Below are positions 53,347-62,019 of a stretch of DNA of 64,000 bases, piece after piece. Made by a program: the position numbers and the translations under genes. The stretch lies in NCBI GenBank assembly GCA_016712465.1, contig JADJQZ010000001.1, positions 1,736,001 to 1,800,000 on the forward strand. The letters are read 5' to 3'. The notes beneath the pieces are model-generated. The model was given only the letters and a program-made list of their open reading frames with translations. It was not told the origin of the DNA and did no database searches. The DNA comes from Candidatus Obscuribacter sp. (GTDB taxonomy: Bacteria > Cyanobacteriota > Vampirovibrionia > Obscuribacterales > Obscuribacteraceae). Each line of letters opens with the position of its first letter. The stretch's first letter is position 1.

Positions 53347-54180
53347 GTGCCCGCCATTCTTAAGAAGGTTCCTCTTTTCCTTTTGCTCTCCGGGCTGCTT
53401 GCTCTTGTCCCGGCGAGGGCCCAGGCCGATGACCTGTTCAAGACGGGAGGCGGTCTCTTCCAGAAACCGCTTTTTGAAGGGGACGGGTTGTTCTTGAAAG
53501 ACGGAGCGGCCGGCAACGCCGAGAAGGCACCGGTGCAGAAGAATGACAGCGAAGCTCTCGGAAAGCTTATCAAGGAGCAGGAAGTAAAACAGGCCAGGCT
53601 GCAGAAGCAAATGGTCTACACCGAAATGGTGATGACTGCGGATAATGAGCTTTTCCGGCAGATGAAGAAAGTGGCTGACTGGATGAACGATTACGTGGTC
53701 TGGAATCACCACTTCCCGGAACAGTCGGTGGGCGGCGAGGACCCTTATAACCTCACTTTCGGGCAGAGTGACGAATTGAATATTGCCATGCGCCAGATGA
53801 ATCTCCTGGTGCCAAATAATCCTTACATGCATGGCGGCATTTATATGGAACCGGGCAAGGATGTGGATCCTAACCTGCAGATTGCTGATGACCAGCCTAT
53901 GCCTATAATTCCTTCCGATTCCAAATACAACCGCAATCGCATCAAGATCTTTTATGACCGTTCCCTGAATGCCTCCGATATGGCCCAGCTAGCCACCAAC
54001 CCGCCTTACGACTGGCAGGCCACGCCCGGTACAATCGGCATTGCGACCGACAGTGCCTACTACTTTGTGGTCTGGGGGGCCGGTATAGACGGTAAGCCTA
54101 TCCGCGATCCGGTCTCCGGTAATGTGCGCCTTGTAGTGGGAAATTACCAGACTTGGGACCAGCCGCCCTTGCAGCCTTAG
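53347..54180 (+). CDS. Exported protein of unknown function
   Basis: The 277-residue protein begins with GTG, has GGAGG five bases upstream and a clear signal peptide (ILKKVPLFLLLSGLLALVPARA). The mature part has a helical section (about 70-120) with charged residues, then a Pro- and Tyr-rich region. A TTG start at 53305 would add 14 residues that do not look like signal sequence. It is likely periplasmic. I do not recognise a family. Confidence 0.65.
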   Translation: MPAILKKVPLFLLLSGLLALVPARAQADDLFKTGGGLFQKPLFEGDGLFLKDGAAGNAEKAPVQKNDSEALGKLIKEQEVKQARLQKQMVYTEMVMTADNELFRQMKKVADWMNDYVVWNHHFPEQSVGGEDPYNLTFGQSDELNIAMRQMNLLVPNNPYMHGGIYMEPGKDVDPNLQIADDQPMPIIPSDSKYNRNRIKIFYDRSLNASDMAQLATNPPYDWQATPGTIGIATDSAYYFVVWGAGIDGKPIRDPVSGNVRLVVGNYQTWDQPPLQP

Positions 54181-54373
54181 GCTGTACTTAGTGTCACCTG
54201 TGGTGGCTTGTAGCTTGAGGCGGGGCGGCCTCTCGTCCAATATTAGCTGCCGCTTATGCCTTACATTCAACATAACTTATGTGAGTGCTGTCTTCGATTA
54301 GCCGGAAGAGGGATGGCCTGGCGCTTCAAATTCGGTAACCTATTGTAATGATTTTGTACAGAGGCGCCCAGGA

Positions 54374-56263
54374 ATGGGAAAGGAGCTTCCAGTGGATATC
54401 GCTACCCCCCAGACCACGGCTCAAGCAGTCAGTCAGAAAATGTCCGCATATGCGGAGCCGCTCGGTTACGAAGTGAGAAATGCGGCGGTTAAACGCTTTG
54501 TGGCTGAGGTGGCAGACCTTTGCCAACCGGCGCGGATAGTCTATTGCGATGGTTCCGAGAGTGAATACCAGCGCTTACTCAGTGAACTGGTCAGCGAAGG
54601 CAAACTGATCAAGCTGAATGAAACCAAGCGTCCCGGCAGTTACCTGGCGCGCTCCGATCAGTCTGATGTAGCTCGTGTGGAAGACCGCACTTTCATCTGT
54701 TCCGAGCGCAAGGAAGACGCCGGTCCCACTAATAACTGGATGGCGCCCCAGGAGGCTAAAGCGACCTTGAAAGGGCATTTCAAAGGCTCTATGCGTGGTC
54801 GGACCATGTATGTCATGCCTTTCTCCATGGGACCCATAGCCTCCCCTCTTTCTCAGATTGGGGTACAGGTTACTGATTCCGCCTATGTGGTGGTCAGTAT
54901 GTCGGTCATGACTCGTATGGGCAAAAGTGTGCTAACGCGCCTGGGAGACAGTGAGAACTTTGTGCGCTGCCTGCACTCGGTGGGTATGCCTCTGGCCGCC
55001 GGTGAGAAGGATGTTGCCTGGCCTTCCAACAAAGAGACCAAGTACATAATGCACTTCCCTGAAACAAGGGAAATCTGGTCCTATGGCTCCGGTTATGGCG
55101 GGAATGCCTTGCTCGGCAAAAAGTGTTTCGCCTTGCGTATCGCTTCTTCCATGGGTCTGAAAGAGGGCTGGCTGGCAGAGCATATGCTTATTCTCGGCAT
55201 CGAATCGCCCCGGGGCGAGAAGAGCTATTTCGCTGCTGCTTTTCCGAGCGCCTGCGGCAAAACCAATCTGGCTATGTTGATTCCGCCTGCTGCCATGCCC
55301 GGTTGGAAAGTCACCACGGTCGGTGACGATATCGCCTGGATTAAGCCGGGCGAGGACGGCAAGCTCTATGCTATCAATCCGGAAGCCGGTTTCTTCGGTG
55401 TTGCTCCCGGTACGTCTTTGAAGACCAACCCCAATGCCATTAAAACCATTGAGAAGAATTGCATCTTCACCAATGTGGCCCTCACCATGGATGGTGATGT
55501 GTGGTGGGAAGGTCTCACAGATGAGCCGCCTGCCCAATTGATAGATTGGCAGGGCGAGCCCTGGACGCCTGGCTGCGGGCGCAAAGCGGCCCATCCCAAT
55601 GCACGCTTTACGGCTCCTGTAACCCAGTGTCCCGCTCTTGACGAAAATTTCGATAAGCCGGAAGGCGTGCCCATCGATGCCTTCATATTTGGTGGCAGGC
55701 GTTGCAGCACCATGCCTCTGGTTTTTGAGGCCGCTTCCTGGCAGGATGGCGTTTACATGGCTGCCACCATGGGCTCTGAGACAACGGCGGCAGCCAGTGG
55801 TCAGATTGGTCAGGTAAGGAGAGATCCTTTTGCCATGTTGCCTTTTATGGGCTATCACATGGGCAGTTATTTCCAGCACTGGCTCAGTTTTGCCCAGAAG
55901 CTTCCGGTGGACGCTCTGCCTCGTATCTACGGCGTCAACTGGTTCTTGCAGGGTGAAAAGGGTGAATTCCTCTGGCCCGGATTTGGCGATAATATGCGGG
56001 TACTGCAGTGGATCTTTGAAAGGGTCAGGCAGCGCTCCTCCGCCCGTCCCACCGAAATCGGCTTGATGCCAGGCTACGCCGATATGAATTTTGACGGTCT
56101 GGAAGGTTTTGATGAAGCGGCTTTTGCTAAGCTGACCACTCTCCACAAGGAACTCTGGGCCCAGGAACTGGCCTTGCATGAGAGCCTCTTCGAGAGTCTC
56201 GGAGAGAGATTGCCTGAGACCCTTGCTCAAAAAAGAGAGGAGTTGCTCAAGAAGTTTTCTTGA
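54374..56263 (+). CDS. pckG: GTP-type phosphoenolpyruvate carboxykinase
   Basis: The 629-residue enzyme carries the GTP-PEPCK motifs: the kinase P-loop FPSACGKTNLAM, DDIAWIKPG, and GGRR. It converts oxaloacetate plus GTP to PEP, CO2 and GDP in gluconeogenesis. Only the GTP-type family has this sequence, in contrast to the ATP type. The start is either ATG 54374 (GAGG nine bases ahead) or GTG 54392 (AAGGAG six bases ahead, so quite possible). The convergent gene is seven bases away. Confidence 0.96.
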   Translation: MGKELPVDIATPQTTAQAVSQKMSAYAEPLGYEVRNAAVKRFVAEVADLCQPARIVYCDGSESEYQRLLSELVSEGKLIKLNETKRPGSYLARSDQSDVARVEDRTFICSERKEDAGPTNNWMAPQEAKATLKGHFKGSMRGRTMYVMPFSMGPIASPLSQIGVQVTDSAYVVVSMSVMTRMGKSVLTRLGDSENFVRCLHSVGMPLAAGEKDVAWPSNKETKYIMHFPETREIWSYGSGYGGNALLGKKCFALRIASSMGLKEGWLAEHMLILGIESPRGEKSYFAAAFPSACGKTNLAMLIPPAAMPGWKVTTVGDDIAWIKPGEDGKLYAINPEAGFFGVAPGTSLKTNPNAIKTIEKNCIFTNVALTMDGDVWWEGLTDEPPAQLIDWQGEPWTPGCGRKAAHPNARFTAPVTQCPALDENFDKPEGVPIDAFIFGGRRCSTMPLVFEAASWQDGVYMAATMGSETTAAASGQIGQVRRDPFAMLPFMGYHMGSYFQHWLSFAQKLPVDALPRIYGVNWFLQGEKGEFLWPGFGDNMRVLQWIFERVRQRSSARPTEIGLMPGYADMNFDGLEGFDEAAFAKLTTLHKELWAQELALHESLFESLGERLPETLAQKREELLKKFS

Positions 56264-56269
56264 GCGGCT

Positions 56270-56890
56270 CTATTTGCCGCTAACGATTTTGCCCGTGGCG
56301 CTCAGTTCGGCCTGGGGCGAAAGTACTTTCTTGATGTAGCGCTCATTGGTTTCCCAGGCTTTTGGCGCACGTCCGACCAGCTTCTTCAGATGCTCTTTCG
56401 CTTCCATGAAGTGCTCATCGTCCCGGTAGATGGAGTCTAAAACACCCGCGCCTTTGAAGTTGTTGCCCGCTTCTTCGCCCACGCCGGAGCGCAGCACTAT
56501 CAACCAGTGGCGCACACATTCACCCAGCAAGCGCTGGTCTTTTTCCGCTTGCATATCCAGTCGACGCTCCAGGGCCTGGGCTAAAACCAGGTGTGCATCA
56601 AGCTCTTGCGGATCGGCATTCATGGCCTTGCGGGCCAGGGCCGTGGCTTTCACTATGCGGCCGTCCCGTAAAGCTCTCTGGGCTTCCGTTAAATAACTGT
56701 GGGCGCTGCGATTGTGTTCTCCCACCAGTTCATCGTACTGGGCGGTGGGCTTGTCGGTCTCATTCTCTCTAGCCGGCACCGGCGGCAGCGTCTGATTGCC
56801 GTCGGCGGGAACACTGAGGGCGGCAGTCTGCAAGCAGATTGAAACTGAAAGGAGTACCAGGGCTGAGAGAGCTACTTTTCTGAATTTCAT
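56270..56890 (-). CDS. Exported helical (TPR-like) protein
   Basis: The start at ATG 56890 gives a good signal peptide (KFRKVALSALVLLSVSICLQTAAL). The mature protein has helix-turn-helix pairs near 70-140 (AQRALRDGRIVKATALARKAMNADPQELDAH), typical of TPR-like repeats that bind proteins. The total is 206 residues. An upstream frame to 56980 would lack a signal peptide start and is not favoured. No specific function is known. Confidence 0.7.
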   Translation of the reverse strand: MKFRKVALSALVLLSVSICLQTAALSVPADGNQTLPPVPARENETDKPTAQYDELVGEHNRSAHSYLTEAQRALRDGRIVKATALARKAMNADPQELDAHLVLAQALERRLDMQAEKDQRLLGECVRHWLIVLRSGVGEEAGNNFKGAGVLDSIYRDDEHFMEAKEHLKKLVGRAPKAWETNERYIKKVLSPQAELSATGKIVSGK

Positions 56891-57012
56891 TGTTTTTACT
56901 GGCCCGAGTCGGCCTCTTTTGTACTGCAAGGGATTTACGTTTTCGGCAAACAGATTGTACTGAAGCCGCCGGGAAAGCAAAAGTGGCCGCTAAGTGAGCA
57001 TTGCTCAGCGGC

Positions 57013-57041
57013 TGTACAAAATCTTTGTACTAGAGTATAAA
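57013..57041 (+). promoter_or_regulatory. Promoter of the TetR gene at 57 kb, overlapping its operator
   Basis: A -35-like TGTACA (57013-57018) and a -10 TATAAA (57036-57041) are 17 bases apart. The operator palindrome lies at the -35 and in the spacer. Transcription would begin near 57048, before the ATG at 57066. Confidence 0.6.
57014..57030. promoter_or_regulatory. TetR-type operator palindrome
   Basis: GTACAAA-ATC-TTTGTAC has perfect 7-bp arms. Its place over the promoter of the TetR gene indicates autorepression. The same pattern is not seen elsewhere in the window. Confidence 0.65.
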
Positions 57042-57065
57042 ATCATACAAGGGTGTAAAAAGTCA

Positions 57066-57677
57066 ATGACAACCAGCCGACGACTACGAAAGCGAGACGA
57101 AACCAGGCAGCAGATCCTCACTGCCGCTTCCTCCCTTTTTGCCGTGCGCGGCTATTTCAATACTTCCATCGACGATATCGCCGACCTGGCAGATCTGGCC
57201 AGAGGTACGGTTTTTTATCATTTCGAAAGCAAGGAAGCTCTGGTAACGGCCCTGCGCTTTCGGTCCGTAGAGGAAGCCTGCTGCTTATCCTTGAGCCGGC
57301 TTCAGACCGGTCAGTCGGCTCTTGCCGTCTTGAAATTCTTCATGACTCTAACCTTTGAATGGACGGAGCGAAATCTGGAATTAGCCAGAGTTCTCTTCAG
57401 CGAGGGGCCGCCCATGCTCAAGGAGACCGCCCGCAAAAGTAGCGGAGTCGGTATTTTCAGACCACCGCCCCTTGTGCCCCGGCAGTTAGTGGAAGCCGCC
57501 CAGATGGAGGGTACCCTCAGAGCGGAATTGGACCCGGACTTTGTCACCCATCTGCTTACTTTTGTGCTCATTCATGGTCAACTGGACTGGATTGAGCGCC
57601 CCAGTCGTAAACCGGCGGCGGTGGCGGTGGACGAATTACTTTTCGACCTTTTGACCGGGCTTTCTCCTCGTCCCTAG
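57066..57677 (+). CDS. TetR/AcrR-family regulator
   Basis: The start ATG 57066 is supported by the promoter just upstream. A basic leader (TTSRRLRKRDETR) leads into the HTH (FNTSIDDIADLADLARGTVFYHFESKEALV in pieces, about residues 30-58) and a C-terminal sensor domain. The target beyond its own promoter is unknown; nearby candidates are the divergent 56270-56890 gene and the convergent exported protein. Its TAG stop shares CTAG with the stop of the convergent gene (57674-57677). Confidence 0.88.
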   Translation: MTTSRRLRKRDETRQQILTAASSLFAVRGYFNTSIDDIADLADLARGTVFYHFESKEALVTALRFRSVEEACCLSLSRLQTGQSALAVLKFFMTLTFEWTERNLELARVLFSEGPPMLKETARKSSGVGIFRPPPLVPRQLVEAAQMEGTLRAELDPDFVTHLLTFVLIHGQLDWIERPSRKPAAVAVDELLFDLLTGLSPRP

Positions 57678-58573
57678 TGGTTCTTGCCCCGGGCGCCTTT
57701 AAGGTAACTCTTGATCGGTCCGCGGTACTTAATCTTGCCCGACTTTTCTATTTCATAGAGATAGGTTTTGGTAATCACCATTTCTCCTGTGGAAGGCTTG
57801 CGCAAAAGCACATGCATAACATCGCTGTCTTCGGGGCGTTCATCCATGACGGCCGAATGAACACCCATCACCGGTTCGATCTGCTTTTTGCCCCCCGTTG
57901 CGTGGGGATAGCTCAGGATGGAGCGGTGCATGGGGCGCCACTCCTTAACTCGATTGCCTTCCACCCTCGCTCTTAGATCCCCGCCCAGGAAGTAGGTATC
58001 CTTCACCTTTGGCGCCGGATAGAAGTAGACGAAAAAGGAATCGGGCTGCGTGTCCGGTAAAACTGCGTAGTGGTGATTTCTGTAGGGAAGCAGTTTTGCC
58101 TTTTCTTCTTTAACCAGGCTGAGGGCACGGGCCATGGCTAGAAAGCTACTCTGGTCTTCTTGCGGAGGGCTTAAGAAGATTGGTTCGCCGGTTCTTGGAG
58201 ATTTTGCCGCTGCATCTTGCCACTCACCTTCCACAAGGAAGTCTATAAAGTAGCATTGCTTCTCCCCGCCGAGACGTCCAAAGGCTGTCCTGAAGCCCTT
58301 TTGATTCAACTCAACCAGGCTTGAGAAATTTTCGCCGTCGGTCTCCCTGATGACCGAGCCGGATTTTATCTTGCTACCTTTCAGTGCATCCATGGAAGCC
58401 GCAAGAGCTGTTTCATAGAGGAAGAGTTTCATACCGCGAGCTTCTATGGCGGCAAGTTGGGCCGGGGCAGCCGGCGGTTTACTCTGTGCTTTCGTTGTCT
58501 GCCCTGACGCGGCCCTTGTGGTCGCCAGGCTTACTGCAAAACTTAAAAGGAGGATAGTAATGCTCTTAGGCAA
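57674..58573 (-). CDS. Exported protein of unknown function
   Basis: A TTG start with GAGGG nearby gives a hydrophobic signal peptide (KSITILLLSFAVSLATTRAASG). The mature domain has about 260 residues with alternating strands and helices (FFVYFYPAPKVKDTYFLGGDLRA). No family is recognised. It follows ispF by 15 bases in an accC-ispF-this gene transcript, which does not obviously explain its role. It shares a stop palindrome with the convergent tetR. Confidence 0.65.
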   Translation of the reverse strand: MPKSITILLLSFAVSLATTRAASGQTTKAQSKPPAAPAQLAAIEARGMKLFLYETALAASMDALKGSKIKSGSVIRETDGENFSSLVELNQKGFRTAFGRLGGEKQCYFIDFLVEGEWQDAAAKSPRTGEPIFLSPPQEDQSSFLAMARALSLVKEEKAKLLPYRNHHYAVLPDTQPDSFFVYFYPAPKVKDTYFLGGDLRARVEGNRVKEWRPMHRSILSYPHATGGKKQIEPVMGVHSAVMDERPEDSDVMHVLLRKPSTGEMVITKTYLYEIEKSGKIKYRGPIKSYLKGARGKNH

Positions 58574-58588
58574 GGCAAGTATGGTCCC

Positions 58589-59071
58589 TCACTTCTTCTT
58601 CTCGACCAGTGCCACGGCCTGGGCGGCTATGGCCTGACCTTCCCCTACCGGTCCCAGTCCTTCATTGGTCTTGGCTTTGACCGAAATAGAATCCAGGTCG
58701 AGGTCCAGTAACTCTGCCAGGTTGCGGCGCATGCCCTCAATATGCGGGGCTAGCCTGGGCTTTTCCAATATGACGGTACTGTCTATATTGATTACTGTGA
58801 AGCCGGCTTCCAGCACCATCTCTATTGCCTGCCTGAGCAAGACCTTACTGTCGGCATCTTTAAAACGCTTGTCGGAAGGCGGGAAGTGGCGGCCTATGTC
58901 GCCGAGAGCGCAGGCACCTAGAATGGCGTCTGTGACTGCATGAAGCAGGGCATCACCGTCGGAATGTCCGAGGGGGCCTCGGTCGTATTCGAGGGTGAGA
59001 CCGCCTATGACCAGCGGTCTTCCCTCTACCAGGCGATGGATATCGTAACCCTGACCTATGCGCAGTTGCAT
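58589..59071 (-). CDS. ispF: 2-C-methyl-D-erythritol 2,4-cyclodiphosphate synthase
   Basis: The 160-residue enzyme has the IspF signature: GYDIHRL (metal Asp and His), HSDGDALLHAVTDAILGA, and GDIGRHFPPSD. It makes MEcPP in the non-mevalonate isoprenoid pathway. The start is ATG 59071, whose first base is the last base of the accC stop (TGATG). This gives tight translational coupling of two unrelated precursor pathways. Confidence 0.97.
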   Translation of the reverse strand: MQLRIGQGYDIHRLVEGRPLVIGGLTLEYDRGPLGHSDGDALLHAVTDAILGACALGDIGRHFPPSDKRFKDADSKVLLRQAIEMVLEAGFTVINIDSTVILEKPRLAPHIEGMRRNLAELLDLDLDSISVKAKTNEGLGPVGEGQAIAAQAVALVEKKK

Positions 59072-60876
59072 CAATCACCAATGACGAAAAGCAGGGTGCC
59101 GGAATCCACGGTTTGCCCGGCTTTTACTTTGATTTCTTTGACGGTGCCGTCACGGTCCGATGTAATATCCGATTCCATTTTCATGGCTTCGAAAATGGCT
59201 ATGCGCTGACCTTTAACTACCTTTGCACCCAAGTCCACCTGCAGTTCTTTAAATAGCCCGTGCATAGTGGCTTGAATGTGGCCGGAACCGGCCGCCGCTT
59301 CGCGTTTCTCCGTCTTTTGCAGGGTGCGCTTGGGGAGGGTAGCCGTTGCTGCGCCTGCGCCCGCAGCCGCTTTCTCCTGGCCGGGCTCCACCAGTTCGGT
59401 TACCTGAACTTTGAAAACTTTCTGGTTCACGTCTACTTCGAAGTTGCGCACCGATCCTTTGGTAGAAGTCGGCACTGATGCGGCACCGTTATCCGACCCG
59501 GCGCTCTTGCCTGCCTCAGCTCGGGGCGCGGCGTTGTAGCGTTTCATAAAGTCTTGCTCCACATAGGTGGTGTAGACTTCGCCGGCCTGAAAATTGGGAT
59601 CATCCAGAAGGGCCAGGTGGAAGGGAATGGTGGTGGCCACGCCTTCTATCTTAAAGTGGGTGAGAGCGGTGCGGGTGCGTTGAATGGCTTCTTCCCGGGT
59701 GCGTCCCCAGACCACCAGCTTGGCCAAAAGGGAATCGTAGAAGGGGAGGATCTGATAGCCCGGGTAACAGGCCGTATCCACTCTTACCCAGGGGTGATGA
59801 GGCAGTTCGAAGCGGGTGAGAGTGCCCGGGCTGGGCATGAAGTTTTTGGAGGGGTCTTCAGCGTTGATGCGACATTCAATGGCATGACCGTGTTGACTGA
59901 CCTCTTCCTGCTTGAAAGAGAGCTTATGACCGCAAGCCAGAAGGATCTGTTCCTTGACTATATCGATGCCGGTGGTGGCTTCGGTAATGGGGTGCTCTAC
60001 CTGGATGCGAGTGTTCACTTCCAGGAAATAGAAGTCGTTGCCCGAGACCATGCACTCCACCGTACCGGCCGAAGTATAACCAAGGGCAGTGGCACCCTTG
60101 ACCGCCGCTTCCGTGATTCGTTTTCTCAAATCGGCATCCAGTTTCGCCGCCGGTGTTTCTTCCAGAAGCTTCTGGTGGCGACGCTGGCTTGAGCAGTCCC
60201 GTTCATATAGGTGCAGAACTTTACCGTGCTCGTCGGCGAGAATCTGCACTTCAATGTGGCGGGGGCGATCCAGATATTTTTCCACATAGACTTCACCCGA
60301 GCCGAAATAGCTGGCCCCTTCGCGCTGAGCACCGGCCAGAGCTTGCTCCACATCTTCCGCTTTGCGCACCACGCGCAGCCCTCTGCCGCCACCACCGGCG
60401 CTGGCTTTAATGGCAATCGGATAGCCGAATTTCTCGCCGAGAGCAAGCACTTCTTCTTTGGTGGTGACAGGATCGGTAGTCCCTGGTACCACCGGCACGC
60501 CGGCCTGATCCATGACCCTTCGCGATTCTATTTTGGAACCCATCTTATGAATTACATCAGGACTGGGACCAATGAACTTGATGCCCGTGGCGGCGCATTC
60601 CCTGGCGAAGTCGGCGTTTTCTGAGAGAAAGCCGTAACCGGGGTGGACGGCTTCCGCCCCTGAGCGTTTGGCGATGTCCAGGATTTGAGCGGCGTCCAGA
60701 TAGGCCCTTGCCGGTTGCCCGGTCAGTTGCCAGGTTTCATCGGCCATTTTCACGTGTTTGGATTCTCGATCCGGTTCAGAAAAGACCGCAACCGTCTTGA
60801 TGCCCAGCTCACGACAGGCCTGGATGACTCGTACAGCTATCTCTGAGCGGTTGGCGATAAGAATCTTTTTGAACAT
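59071..60876 (-). CDS. accC: Biotin carboxylase fused to a biotin carrier domain
   Basis: Residues 1-450 form a complete biotin carboxylase (MFKKILIANRSEIAVRV, GGGGRGLRVV, EVNTRIQVEHPITEATTG). After a linker rich in Ala, Gly and Lys (about 450-525), a biotinyl domain follows with K566 in EAMKMESD and ends GTLLFVIGD. The fusion is typical of acyl-CoA carboxylase alpha chains (for example actinobacterial AccA and PCC), while E. coli has separate AccB and AccC. It could serve the AccD/AccA pair at 39.7-41.6 kb or another transferase outside the window. The ATG is in an operon with ispF. Confidence 0.95.
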   Translation of the reverse strand: MFKKILIANRSEIAVRVIQACRELGIKTVAVFSEPDRESKHVKMADETWQLTGQPARAYLDAAQILDIAKRSGAEAVHPGYGFLSENADFARECAATGIKFIGPSPDVIHKMGSKIESRRVMDQAGVPVVPGTTDPVTTKEEVLALGEKFGYPIAIKASAGGGGRGLRVVRKAEDVEQALAGAQREGASYFGSGEVYVEKYLDRPRHIEVQILADEHGKVLHLYERDCSSQRRHQKLLEETPAAKLDADLRKRITEAAVKGATALGYTSAGTVECMVSGNDFYFLEVNTRIQVEHPITEATTGIDIVKEQILLACGHKLSFKQEEVSQHGHAIECRINAEDPSKNFMPSPGTLTRFELPHHPWVRVDTACYPGYQILPFYDSLLAKLVVWGRTREEAIQRTRTALTHFKIEGVATTIPFHLALLDDPNFQAGEVYTTYVEQDFMKRYNAAPRAEAGKSAGSDNGAASVPTSTKGSVRNFEVDVNQKVFKVQVTELVEPGQEKAAAGAGAATATLPKRTLQKTEKREAAAGSGHIQATMHGLFKELQVDLGAKVVKGQRIAIFEAMKMESDITSDRDGTVKEIKVKAGQTVDSGTLLFVIGD

Positions 60877-61152
60877 CGACCTTTCCTTCTATGTAGTTCC
60901 GGCTGACTTAAGGTTGACAGTAGCCTCCGGTCGGGGGCTAAAGCAAATACAAAGTATATTCGTAACTTAAGGATGGAGATTAATCTCATTTATTATAGAA
61001 AGTTGATGCAAAGCTGTTCGAGCATCGAACCCATAACAGAGCTAGACGTGGCGCTTTCTATGCAGTTGTCAAAGTGTTTGAGACTAAGGTCTGGTCTCTT
61101 TTCGGGTGGTAGGATCTGACCTTGGATAGGGCAATTTTCAGGAGTACCGAGA
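60877..61152. other. Divergent intergenic stretch between accC and the dehydrogenase
   Basis: No gene is supported. A TTGACA (60914-60919) is present but lacks a good -10 at the usual distance. The two divergent promoters must lie in this stretch. Confidence 0.4.
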
Positions 61153-62019
61153 GTGGCAGCTTGCAGTTTTCCCACGGTTTTCATCGCCGGCAGCGGATTC
61201 ATGGGATCAGCCATAGCTTTTCTGATTGCCTCCAAAACCGGCGCCCATGTCAATATCTACGACATATCGGAAGAGCAGTTGGCCAGGGCTGGTCAGGCGG
61301 TGGAAAAGTTCGGTAAGTCTTCCGTAGAGAAGGGCTTCCTGACCGTTGAGCAATTGGCCGACCTGAGGGGGCGAATTCACACTACCACCTCCGATAAGCT
61401 GGCTGCCCATGCCGATCTGGTCATAGAAGCCATCGCCGAAAACATCGAAGCCAAAAAAGACCTCTTTCGCCGTCTCGATAAAATTTGCAAGCCCGAGACT
61501 ATCTTTGCTTCCAATACTTCCAGTCTGCCCATCACTGCTCTAGCGGCGGTCACCGGCCGCTCCAAGCAATTCATCGGCATGCACTTCTTTTCACCGGCCC
61601 ACGTCATGAAGCTCGTGGAGCTTATTAACGGTATCGATACCAGTGAAGAGACCACGGCCAGGGTGCGTGCTTTCGGAGAAGAGTTGGGTAAAACCATCAT
61701 TCATTCCAAGGATTTTCCCGGCTTCATCACCACCAGACTGGGACTGGTCTTAATAAACGAAGCGGCTTTTGCGCTCATGGAAGGACTTTCTACAGCCAAA
61801 GAAATCGATACCGGTATGACTCTTGGCTACAACCATCCTATGGGGCCGCTGGCTCTGGCCGACTTCATAGGATTGGATATTTGCCTGCATATTCTTGAGA
61901 CGCTCTATCAAGGTTTTGGTGATACCAAATACCGTCCCTGCCCCATTATCAGGCAACTGGTAACAGCCGGGCATCTGGGCAAAAAGACCGGTAAAGGCTT
62001 CTACGAATACGGTGGTTGA
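61153..62019 (+). CDS. 3-hydroxyacyl-CoA dehydrogenase (3-hydroxybutyryl-CoA type)
   Basis: This 288-residue enzyme has an NAD-binding GSGFMGSAIA motif (about 13-22) and the catalytic His segment IGMHFFSPAHVMKLVELI. The C-terminal domain (KDFPGFITTRLGLVLINEA, GMTLGYNHPMGPLALADFIGLD) matches hbd/PaaH-type enzymes. It interconverts 3-hydroxyacyl-CoA and 3-oxoacyl-CoA. A GTG start has AGGAG upstream. Its stop overlaps the glycosyltransferase start (TGATG). Confidence 0.94.
   Translation: MAACSFPTVFIAGSGFMGSAIAFLIASKTGAHVNIYDISEEQLARAGQAVEKFGKSSVEKGFLTVEQLADLRGRIHTTTSDKLAAHADLVIEAIAENIEAKKDLFRRLDKICKPETIFASNTSSLPITALAAVTGRSKQFIGMHFFSPAHVMKLVELINGIDTSEETTARVRAFGEELGKTIIHSKDFPGFITTRLGLVLINEAAFALMEGLSTAKEIDTGMTLGYNHPMGPLALADFIGLDICLHILETLYQGFGDTKYRPCPIIRQLVTAGHLGKKTGKGFYEYGG

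Noticed and set aside
54932..56230. 432-codon frame antisense to the PEP carboxykinase gene
   Set aside because: It is contained in a confidently identified gene, has no ribosome site and no recognisable domain.
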